From: Candidatus Jettenia caeni
GTDB lineage: Bacteria; Planctomycetota; Brocadiia; Brocadiales; Brocadiaceae
Reading direction: 5' to 3'
NCBI GenBank assembly: GCA_000296795.1
Contig: BAFH01000003.1
Span: 744,401-808,400, forward strand
Length of the DNA stretch: 64,000 nt
Each line of letters opens with the position of its first letter. The stretch's first letter is position 1. The position numbers were made by a program, and so were the translations under genes. This document shows positions 1-10,895 of the stretch, in pieces. The notes beneath the pieces are model-generated. The model had not been told where the DNA came from, made no database searches, and was given only the letters and a program-made list of their open reading frames with translations.

Positions 1-30
1 GAATCCACCTTTCCTGGAAATAGTATGGGT

Positions 31-66
31 GGATTCGGCGTAAAAAACAACGCCTTAATCCACCCC
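31..66. repeat. Short extragenic hairpin repeat
   Basis: An inverted repeat, GGGTGGATT ... AATCCACCC, with inner arms GGCGT/ACGCC around an A-rich loop. It lies just downstream of the minus-strand permease gene and could form a terminator-like hairpin, but no T-tract follows on either side. It is one of many palindromic extragenic repeats in this window. Confidence 0.5.
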
Positions 67-132
67 ACTCATACCTTGAAAAAACTGAGAGGACAAAGAG
101 AAGATATCTTCGGTAACTCCTTATTTTCCCTA

Positions 133-1233
133 TCAATCCGGTTTTACCGTATCACCCAGTGTATCCTCAAGGTAAAGCATTTTTACCAATACAATAATGG
201 CAGCCACAAGAGGAGTTGCAAACACGAGGCCCAGAAATCCTAAGAGAACTCCCATTAACACCTGAGCAATAATAACCAGAGCTATTGGTATTGATGTGGC
301 GCGCCGTTCGATATAGGGTGTGATCAAATAGCTCTCGATACCCTGGATAGCGAAGTAAAGGAGTACGATATAGAATGCCTTCATAGGACTTTGCATGAGC
401 GCGAGTAACACGGCCGGTATAGCCGAGAGGATCGGACCTATATTGGGAATGAATGTGAATATCCCGGCGATGAAGCCCAGTGCCATTGCAACAGGTATAC
501 CAAGCAGGTTCAACCCAAGTCCGGTAAATATGGCAATAATAGCCATTGATATAATCTTGCCCACAAGCCACCAAAATAAAGTCTCTTCAACGTTATTCAA
601 AACCTCCTGAGCACGCTTCCGTTTCTTTATAGGGACGAGTTTTACAATACCTTTTATGTAAGATTGGGGATTAATAGAAAGAAATAAACCGACAATTATA
701 ATGATGAGGAAATTTGCTACAAGACCGAATGTCGCTGAAAAAAAGCTGCCGATTTTTGATAATACATTCATTTTTCCAGACATAATCTCGTTGATACTGG
801 GTACTTTTGTAAGGAGTGTCTTGACCCATGTATATTGCATGAGTTGATCTCTGAGCTGTTGTATCGATTGCGGAAGGGTCTGTGCTAATTGGTCAATTTG
901 TTCCGTTACTTTAGGCACAATAAACCAGGTAACTATACCAAAGATGCCGATAAGGCTAAACAAGACTATTATCAGCGATAAGCCGATGGAGAGATGAGTG
1001 TATTTTCTGATAAGATTGCTGAGGCCGCGCAGGAAAATTGCCATTAATGCGCTTGCAAAGATAAGCAAAAGCACATCAATAGTCTTCCAGAATACTAGCA
1101 ATAAGATAATGATGAATGTGCCAATCCCTACTGCTAAGAGAACACGTTGTGCAAAAACAGAACGATTTGTATGCACAGTATCCGGGTCTATCTCCTGGTT
1201 TCTTTGTTCCTGCCCTGCATGCTCTTTATTCAT
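133..1233 (-). CDS. AI-2E family transporter (PF01594-type permease)
   Basis: A 366-residue multi-spanning inner-membrane protein with the AI-2E transporter architecture. There is a hydrophobic pair near residues 28-60, then helices around 65-110. A long soluble stretch (about 110-150) is followed by a second hydrophobic half. That half contains the family-typical segment G-F-I-A-G-I-F-T-F-I-P-N-I-G-P near residue 262 and a C-terminal pair ending in ATPLVAAIIVLVK. Members export AI-2, act as Na+/H+ antiporters or have unknown substrates, so the cargo cannot be named. The start ATG at 1233 is preceded by AGGAG at good spacing. Length is normal for the family. It is transcribed alone; the next minus-strand gene upstream is 630 bp away. 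Confidence 0.9.
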   Translation of the reverse strand: MNKEHAGQEQRNQEIDPDTVHTNRSVFAQRVLLAVGIGTFIIILLLVFWKTIDVLLLIFASALMAIFLRGLSNLIRKYTHLSIGLSLIIVLFSLIGIFGIVTWFIVPKVTEQIDQLAQTLPQSIQQLRDQLMQYTWVKTLLTKVPSINEIMSGKMNVLSKIGSFFSATFGLVANFLIIIIVGLFLSINPQSYIKGIVKLVPIKKRKRAQEVLNNVEETLFWWLVGKIISMAIIAIFTGLGLNLLGIPVAMALGFIAGIFTFIPNIGPILSAIPAVLLALMQSPMKAFYIVLLYFAIQGIESYLITPYIERRATSIPIALVIIAQVLMGVLLGFLGLVFATPLVAAIIVLVKMLYLEDTLGDTVKPD

Positions 1234-1862
1234 AATCCGGATCTCCTCTGCCGGGGAGATTTATTGCAGAGAAATTCCCGTTTCAGAGATTGAGTAGCTT
1301 TTTAGTTAAGGATTGAAATACGGATAGAACTCTCTGCTGGTCTACTATTCAATTCACACATGAGATTGCCCTTGTAGGGCAAGGCTTTAGCCTTGCTCTC
1401 CCATCTGAACATAGAGATGGAGTAGCACAACTCTAAAGGGTTGACCTATCATTACCCACAAGTCCCAGTACACTGTCAACTTAATTTATCATAACGTACT
1501 CTCTCGTATGTGTCATTGCGAGGGGTATTTTCCCGAAGCAATCTCTTTTGAAATGTCCAGGGGATTGCTTCGGACAATAACCCTCGCAATGACACAGCCC
1601 CATGCAGTTGAACCGATACAAATCGTATTATCATGAATCATATTGACAGTGTACCAGATAGGGTGACACGGAAAAACCCTATATACATTTAATCTCCCTT
1701 GATCTCCCTTTAAAAAAGGGGGAAATCCCTTGTTCCCCCCTTTTCTAAAGGGGGGTCAGGGAGGATTAGAGGGGAACAGGGACACATATTGCCCTTTTTC
1801 CAAAGGGATGCTTCCTTTTTTGATGCTATTGCCCTCATAGTATATCTTTCTTCTGAAAGATA
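1234..1862. other. Intergenic region made of palindromic repeats
   Basis: No gene was seen in these 629 bp. The region holds an AGGGCAAGGCTTTAGCCTTGCT palindrome-type repeat near 1376-1400, a TCATTGCGAGGG-type inverted-repeat element (separate entry), and a run of CCCCCTTTTAAAAAGGGGG-type inverted repeats at about 1690-1770. All three families recur elsewhere in the window. Confidence 0.7.
1512..1593. repeat. Element B: GTCATTGCGAGGG inverted-repeat element
   Basis: An 82-bp element starting GTCATTGCGAGGG and ending CCCTCGCAATGAC, with inner arms CGAAGCAATC / GATTGCTTCG around a variable centre. It is close to a perfect long hairpin. Other copies are at 27730-27810, 33219-33299, 53060-53138 and 53951-54029, with a deleted copy at about 56855. 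Confidence 0.85.
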
Positions 1863-3428
1863 TTACTTGTAAAAATTAGTAGACTCAGTTTCTTCGACGG
1901 GTTTATCCAGACAATCTTCTATCATACTGACCTTGAACCGGGTATCACCCTGATCAACTGCCTTAACGACGATCTGCCAACTTGCCTTTGCTTCTGGATC
2001 CAGGGTTGCCAAAGGATCGAATCTTACCGTCTTGCCATCAATGGCTCCTTTCGTCGGACCTGTGGATGATACATACTGCATCGCATCTGCCAGCATGCAA
2101 TCGACCTTGATGTTGGTGCTAACCTCAGAACCCTGGTTGGTTACACTGACCGTGTACGATGTGGTATTACCAACTACGACCGGGTCCTTTGTGTCAACTG
2201 CTTCAAGCAGGAGAGCTGGAACACCCAGCACCTCAGTTGTAACGGCGGCAGAAACAGGCTCTGCGCAGTTAGCCTTAGCTGTTGTTATGCTTTTTGCGCT
2301 CCCCAAACTCTTGGTGAGCAAAGTCATACTGACTTTCCTGGAATCTTGAGGCTGCAGGGTGCCTAAATTCCATTTGATGGTGCCATTTGCTACCGTAGCG
2401 CCTTCACTGGCGCTCTCATAGGACATATTTACCGGTATTGGGTTTTCAATAATCGTGGATGCTGCAGGGCCATCGCCTGTGTTTTCAACCGTAATATCAT
2501 AGGTAGCTTTACGATTGATGTATCTCTTTTCAGGTCCTGATTTTTCAATCGTAAGCACGGGCTGCCTTACAACAATGGTTGTTGGGGCAGACTCAGCGCT
2601 CAAACCGCCTTCACCGACTGCTTTTGCAGCGCTTGTAAACTTGCCGGTCTTATCCGGCCTGACTGTTAACGATATCTCCCGGGTCTCTCCCGGATTTAAC
2701 GTACCAATATTTTCTACCACTTTGGTATCACCTTCCGGCGTTTTCAATCCTGCCGGCAGAGCTTCCTTTATTTCTACATTTTTTACGGCTCCGCTACCGG
2801 TATTGCTTGCGACAATAGTTACCGGAATCGCATCACAAACTAAAGCCTCTGAAGGCGCATGCATGGTAACCGCTAATTTAGGCTGCACGACATTTGTCAT
2901 AAGACAGAGCTGGGGTAAATGATAGGTAACATCGGCGCATATCGGGATTTCCCCTGGTTCTCCGGATATACCGGTGATCCGTATTACTTTTGTTTCCTCT
3001 GGTTCTAAGTCTCCTAAAGACCATTTTGCAGTACCGTTTTTCACGCCTTCCCGCATTGTGGGATCGGAGCTTTTTATCTGGAACTTTTGGGGAAGGTGTT
3101 GAATAACTTCGACATTTCTCACAGGCATCTTCGTAAGGTTAGTTACGGTAACAGAATACTCATAAGGTTGATTTATATTGATTTCTCTCGGTGCGGTTCC
3201 CTCTAAAGAAAGAACGCTGCCTTCAGGAGGGTATGATGCAGTGACTTTCAGTATGTCAGCCCCTTCTTTTGCTTCTTCCTTAGATGGACGTTCTTCTTTT
3301 GTCTCTTCCGTAGAGATATACTCTTCCTTAGATACTGTCTTTTCTTCTTTGCGCTTGCAGCCATACACACTCACTATGATAATTACCAGCAGTAATGAAT
3401 AAAAACTCGCCATTTTCCAACGACTCAT
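1863..3428 (-). CDS. DUF11-repeat lipoprotein
   Basis: A 521-residue exported protein. The N-terminus has a charged start, a hydrophobic stretch and a lipobox-like V-Y-G-C, so lipidation near Cys24 is likely. A Glu/Lys-rich linker (about 26-60) follows, and then four tandem immunoglobulin-like DUF11 domains at roughly 65-175, 180-290, 290-400 and 405-515. They show the typical motifs Y-x-V-T-V-T-N, V-x-V-x-x-x-L-P and W-x-L-G-x-L-x-P. Such repeats occur in bacterial surface or outer-membrane scaffold proteins (for example OmcB-like proteins). GGGAGGT precedes the ATG. The role is probably structural, in the envelope; the binding partner is unknown. Confidence 0.85.
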   Translation of the reverse strand: MSRWKMASFYSLLLVIIIVSVYGCKRKEEKTVSKEEYISTEETKEERPSKEEAKEGADILKVTASYPPEGSVLSLEGTAPREININQPYEYSVTVTNLTKMPVRNVEVIQHLPQKFQIKSSDPTMREGVKNGTAKWSLGDLEPEETKVIRITGISGEPGEIPICADVTYHLPQLCLMTNVVQPKLAVTMHAPSEALVCDAIPVTIVASNTGSGAVKNVEIKEALPAGLKTPEGDTKVVENIGTLNPGETREISLTVRPDKTGKFTSAAKAVGEGGLSAESAPTTIVVRQPVLTIEKSGPEKRYINRKATYDITVENTGDGPAASTIIENPIPVNMSYESASEGATVANGTIKWNLGTLQPQDSRKVSMTLLTKSLGSAKSITTAKANCAEPVSAAVTTEVLGVPALLLEAVDTKDPVVVGNTTSYTVSVTNQGSEVSTNIKVDCMLADAMQYVSSTGPTKGAIDGKTVRFDPLATLDPEAKASWQIVVKAVDQGDTRFKVSMIEDCLDKPVEETESTNFYK

Positions 3429-3480
3429 ACATACCTCCCTTCAAATTACAATGAATTATTAATATCAAATTTTCTCTATA

Positions 3481-4698
3481 CTACTCTTTTTTCTCTTCAC
3501 CTTTTTCTGGCTGAGCCTGAGGTGGTCCCTCTCCTGGAGTCAGGGCATCGATTACCTGTTCTACCACACCTTCCTTTTCTGGCGCAGTTGGTGGTGGCAG
3601 GTTGGCAAATCCTGCGGTTATACCTTCAACGAAGGCATTACGGATAATTCCCAGGATAGTAGGGAGGATTTGTGGATTGGGATCTGTAATAGTACCTTTG
3701 ATAGGAATGATAGTAGCTATCTTTTTTTGCTCCGGTGCATGTTCTGGACTGCTGGAGAAGATTGACAGAGTTGTATCCACAACCTTAGACTTGATCCAGT
3801 CTAAGAAGGAGGGCTTTTCAGGGGCGACATCTACATTATGGAGGACGGGCTTAACTCCGCCGGTAATTTGATTCTTTTCAACTTCAAATGAAACAAAAAG
3901 ATCGACAGTACCCCTTATCGGTTTGAGGTCTGACTGAGCAACGGCGAATTGAGAGAGATCAGTCAGAGCCAGGCCTTTTAGTGCTGTTTTCCCCGTGAAG
4001 TTGAGTCCCTTCTCCCAGGGATTGGCAGAAAGGGAAAAGGTGAGATTCCCTGATTTTTGCAGTATTGCATTAGCGGATACGGTAGTTGGCATATCTTGCG
4101 CCAGTTTTTCCCGTGTGGCAATATTTTTCACCTTTACCTCCATATCATGGAGCCAGATCCGAGGCTGGTTTTCCTCTGTTGCGTCGATAAAAATAATCTC
4201 GGCTTCATTTACCTCTACACGGTCTATGCGCAGGGGCGGAGCTTTTTTGAGTTGTGCGCCTATGTCAGGGATACGCACAGGTTTCTTTTCTTCCGGTGGC
4301 ACTGCCCGCTCCTTCACAACCGTTACTTGGGGATGATCAACATCTACCCGTGCAACCAGGGTTCCCTTCAGGAGCTGTTTCCATACCATGGTAACCTTCA
4401 CCCGTTCTGCAAAAAAGAAAGGCTCATCTGATCTGCCGGCAGGTTCCTCGAAGATCTTGACGCCGGTGATCTCATATCGGGGAGGTATGATTGACAGAGA
4501 TACGTCCTGAAAACTCCCTTTATAATTTTCTAATCCATCGAGTGCCTGCTGAGTAAAGTAGCTGGCTATAGGATCAAGCGCCAGGCGGAAAGCAAAGATC
4601 ACAACTGCGGCAATAGCAATCCATAAGAAGAGTTGTTTATACCAGGTATTGAAAAACTTCTTCTGGTGTTTGCGGGTATCGCTTTTCTGTTCTGACAT
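3481..4698 (-). CDS. AsmA-like / DUF748 domain protein, membrane anchored
   Basis: A 405-residue protein. I place the start at the ATG ending at 4698 (MSEQKS...), because AGGAG lies 7 bases upstream; a longer in-frame start at 4821 would add 41 unconvincing residues. One N-terminal transmembrane helix (about residues 22-42) is followed by a periplasmic region with DUF748-like features. These are the A-L-D-P-I-A-S-Y stretch, a beta-rich AsmA-type repeat with R-x-D-V-D-H-P and V-E-V-N-E-A-E-I motifs, and a Pro/Glu-rich tail. AsmA-superfamily proteins are linked to envelope biogenesis and lipid transport. It lies 52 bp downstream of the DUF11 gene's stop side, on the same strand, but its own ribosome site suggests independent translation. 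Confidence 0.75.
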   Translation of the reverse strand: MSEQKSDTRKHQKKFFNTWYKQLFLWIAIAAVVIFAFRLALDPIASYFTQQALDGLENYKGSFQDVSLSIIPPRYEITGVKIFEEPAGRSDEPFFFAERVKVTMVWKQLLKGTLVARVDVDHPQVTVVKERAVPPEEKKPVRIPDIGAQLKKAPPLRIDRVEVNEAEIIFIDATEENQPRIWLHDMEVKVKNIATREKLAQDMPTTVSANAILQKSGNLTFSLSANPWEKGLNFTGKTALKGLALTDLSQFAVAQSDLKPIRGTVDLFVSFEVEKNQITGGVKPVLHNVDVAPEKPSFLDWIKSKVVDTTLSIFSSSPEHAPEQKKIATIIPIKGTITDPNPQILPTILGIIRNAFVEGITAGFANLPPPTAPEKEGVVEQVIDALTPGEGPPQAQPEKGEEKKE

Positions 4699-4916
4699 GA
4701 TGTGATACTCCTGTAAGTGAGTGCCCCGGTTGCTTACGTATCTGCTATACAAGGAACTCACCGCCTGAAGGGAAATGAGGCGCTTCTCTGGAATATAAAC
4801 TTGGCAGCATTCCAGGCTCAACAGAAGAGAAACGCCTAGTAGGTCGCTTATGGACGCGGCCCGCTCTCTTACCCGGCGCTCTTTAAGAAATTTTATCTTT
4901 TAGAATTTATATCCAT

Positions 4917-5141
4917 TTATACCTTTTTTAAATCCACAGTGCAGTGTGCGCACCGCGTTGCCTTAATGGGAATTGTAGATAAACAATAAGGACAATCTTT
5001 TACCGTAGGCTCATCTGATGTTACCTCTTTCTTGCTCTTGACCCGATTGACTACCTTCACAAGCAGGAATACGACGAAAGCAATAATTAAGAAATTAATT
5101 ACATCATTGATAAACGAACCATAAGCTACAATCGGAATTCC
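4917..5141 (-). pseudogene. mscL C-terminal remnant with zinc-ribbon tail
   Basis: The minus strand reads open for 75 codons with no start. It gives a peptide containing A-Y-G-S-F-I-N-D-V-I-N-F-L-I-I-A-F-V-V-F-L-L-V-K, the second transmembrane helix of the large-conductance mechanosensitive channel. This continues into a tail with C-P-Y-C ... C-A-H-C, a zinc-ribbon seen in some MscL homologues. A TAA stop at 5142-5144 precedes it. Upstream sequence does not encode the first helix in any frame I could read, so the 5' two thirds is gone. Confidence 0.75.
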
Positions 5142-5484
5142 TTATGCAGTAGGCTGAATCTTATATTTACTATAAGTAATGCAACATGCTTGCCAAAGAA
5201 TTCTTGAGGTGAAATTTGTCGCGATAAGGATGGGATTAATATATAAGTGCTTTATAAATAGTTTGTTATAATGATAACATCAGGCATATAACTATTTTCC
5301 ATTCCTGAGATAAATCTTATTTTCGTATGCCCATACATACACATATATTGCCAATTCATTTTAAACAGTTGTCACATAGATATATAAGTCCTGTTTTGTA
5401 AATTTATAAAAATATACGATAAGTCGGTAATTGCATACATTTTATTGCAAACGGGTCTATAAGAATGAGATATGGAATGGAGTA
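5142..5484. other. AT-rich intergenic region, no gene seen
   Basis: About 340 bp of AT-rich DNA between the czcA stop and the mscL remnant. I saw no open frame, no RNA structure and no copy of the repeat families found elsewhere in the window. Confidence 0.6.
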
Positions 5485-8709
<3,225 letters not shown>

Positions 8710-8796
8710 TTATGTGTTCGCATTAATGCTTGCTCTAATCCATAAAGCATCTTTAATCTATCCAAAAACATACCAGATACACCTGAATAGTCAGGT

Positions 8797-10329
8797 TCAA
8801 TGCTCATGCACTGCTCCTGCTTTGCCCAATTCGGCTTTGAGGATAAAGCTATTCTCTGCAGCATACTGCTGGCCCGGTGATATGCCGTGCAATACCTCTA
8901 TCCATTGTTCACCACTCCGGCCTAACTCTAATGGACAAAACTCAAACAGATTACCATACCTCGCAAAAACTCCGGGATGGTCATAGAGCGATTGAATTGC
9001 ATCTGCCGATACTGCTAAAGGTATGGTTATCTCTTCTTGTACGATTTCAACTGTCACGAACAGGCCCGGCCGCCAATGTCCCTCTGTGTTCTGTATAACA
9101 ACCCTTCCTGTGGCAGTTCGTGTTTGCTCCCCGACAAGGGGCCCAAGGTAGGTAAGAGTACCCTTTGTTTTTAGGCCTAACACGTCAGATTTTACCGTAG
9201 CATCTTGCCCGACCCTCACCGCATTGAGATTGCTGGCGTATACGGTAACTTCGGCCCAGACTGTTGAAAGATCTGCAAGGACAAAGATGTCTGCATCGGC
9301 CTCGACCGCCTCGCCGACAGAGATATGTTTTTCAATAACCACGCCGTTGAATAGCGCGCGGATCTCGTATCGGGAAAGATTTTTTCCTGTTTTTTCCGGT
9401 ATGTTTTCTAAATCAGCTTGTGAGAACCCTAAGGTTAATAGTTTTTGTGTAACCTCTTGCAGCTTTATTTCTGCCTCTGCCAGATTCTGCCGGCTTTCGA
9501 GATATTCTTTTTCGGAGGAGATTTTCTGTTTCCAGAGACGCTCTTTCCGTTGAAAAGTTGCTTGTGCCAATTCCAATCGTTTCACGGAAGCCCGATATTC
9601 ACTCTTGATCTCTGCTACTTCATGGCTGTCAAGAATGGCAATAACTTCGCCGTGCTTAACGGTGTCGCCGAGATTTTTATATACCTCTACTACCACGCCT
9701 GATACCCTTGGAACAACATGGATTACCTTGTCTGCATTCAGCTTGATTTCGCCAGGAAATTCGAGTGTGATTTTCATTTGAACAGGACCTGCAGTCTCAA
9801 TAACAATCCCCAGATCGCGTATTAATTCAGGGGAAAGCTCTACCCTTCCTTCTCTTTGGGAATATTCCCATTGGTATGTAGTATCCCTCCATTCCGCTAT
9901 TACTGTGACGTCAAAGGAGTGTGGCTCTTCAATAATCTTATCACCACGAAGATACTCGCCTTCAGGCTGGAAATTAATTACTTCTCTATGGCCGCCAAGT
10001 CTCTGCAGCTCAATGGTTACTTTTACCTCATGAGGGTCAATCCTTTCCCCTTTATCATATACATAGACCCTGAATTGAGGAGGAATACCTTGCTCGTAGA
10101 TCAGAATCTCCATTTGAAAACCCGCCTCTGATACTAATTTTCCTCCATGAGGTCCTCTTGCTTCATCATCTTCCTCATGGTGTAATGCCGTATCTTCATG
10201 AGTATGCTCATGATTCTGTTCTGTTCCTGTTTTCTCCATACGGAGAATAATGAATGCCAGAATAATCCCTACGAGAATAAGCACGCCAATCGCTGAGATT
10301 TTTTTAAAACGAGGTATTGGATTTTTCAT
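8797..10329 (-). CDS. czcB: RND efflux periplasmic adaptor with His/Asp-rich N-terminus (CzcB family)
   Basis: A 510-residue membrane-fusion protein that bridges the CzcA-type pump and an outer-membrane channel. A transmembrane signal anchor (about 12-30) is followed by a metal-binding stretch rich in His, Glu and Asp (H-E-H-T-H-E-D and L-H-H-E-E-D-D). Next come a beta domain, the biotinyl-lipoyl half motif G-D-T-V-K-H-G-E-V-I-A, a helical hairpin at about 235-300, and the second half H-I-S-V-G-E-A-V. A C-terminal beta-barrel/proximal domain ends the protein. It starts 12 bp after the stop of a P-type ATPase remnant, which suggests the operon once began with that gene. Confidence 0.9.
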   Translation of the reverse strand: MKNPIPRFKKISAIGVLILVGIILAFIILRMEKTGTEQNHEHTHEDTALHHEEDDEARGPHGGKLVSEAGFQMEILIYEQGIPPQFRVYVYDKGERIDPHEVKVTIELQRLGGHREVINFQPEGEYLRGDKIIEEPHSFDVTVIAEWRDTTYQWEYSQREGRVELSPELIRDLGIVIETAGPVQMKITLEFPGEIKLNADKVIHVVPRVSGVVVEVYKNLGDTVKHGEVIAILDSHEVAEIKSEYRASVKRLELAQATFQRKERLWKQKISSEKEYLESRQNLAEAEIKLQEVTQKLLTLGFSQADLENIPEKTGKNLSRYEIRALFNGVVIEKHISVGEAVEADADIFVLADLSTVWAEVTVYASNLNAVRVGQDATVKSDVLGLKTKGTLTYLGPLVGEQTRTATGRVVIQNTEGHWRPGLFVTVEIVQEEITIPLAVSADAIQSLYDHPGVFARYGNLFEFCPLELGRSGEQWIEVLHGISPGQQYAAENSFILKAELGKAGAVHEH

Positions 10330-10341
10330 AGTTTTATTTTG

Positions 10342-10539
10342 CTACCTTAATAGTCTTAATCCATTTGCGATAGCCAGCAATCCTCCCAACTCATTAATCA
10401 GGAGCCCGGGCATAAAGTCTATCCATCCAAAAACTGCTATGGGTAAGAGAATGATAATAATAAGAAAGGAAAAGATAATATTCTGGTAGATATTCTTTAC
10501 GGTCCACTGGCCGAGTTCAATAATATCGAGGAATCTTTG
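10342..10539 (-). pseudogene. Heavy-metal P-type ATPase, C-terminal remnant
   Basis: The minus strand encodes 65 residues reading L-D-I-I-E-L-G-Q-W-T-V-K-N-I-Y-Q-N ... and ending G-L-L-A-I-A-N-G-L-R-L-L-R. This is the last transmembrane pair and terminus of CopA/ZntA-like P1B ATPases. Upstream it meets a TGA stop (10540-10542) and then repeat DNA, so about 90% of the gene, including the DKTGT phosphorylation site, is missing. Confidence 0.75.
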
Positions 10540-10895
10540 TCAGAATGCCATGAACACCCCCTAACCCCTCTCAAGAGGGGAATTGGAGAAGTCCCCTCTT
10601 GGGAGAGGATTGAGAGGTGGATAAAAAGTCGTTGGGTTTTGTCTTTTAAAACCCAACCTGAATTTATGTTAAGGAATTTCAATTCCGTAGGGCAATCCTT
10701 TAGGGTTGCTCTTATCCAGGTACATTCCAGCGGAGAAGCAAGGCTAAAGCCTTGCCCTACATTTTGATAAACAAATACTTTCTGGACAACCCCACATCAC
10801 CATCTTTGTTGTGACGATTAATACTCTATCAGGAAAGAACCATAAAAATCAAGACTGGTTATCCATTCACGTTTAGAAGCAACAATACAGATGCG
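10540..10895. repeat. Intergenic repeats (GGGTTTTGTCTTTTAAAACCC and GGCAAGGCTAAAGCCTTGCC families)
   Basis: No gene was seen. The stretch 10541-10660 (CACCCCCTAACCCCTC hairpins and a GGGTTTTGTCTTTTAAAACCC palindrome) recurs inverted at about 59850-59995. A palindrome of the GGCAAGGCTAAAGCCTTGCC type lies at 10738-10760. The repeat block directly abuts the broken P-type ATPase. Confidence 0.65.
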
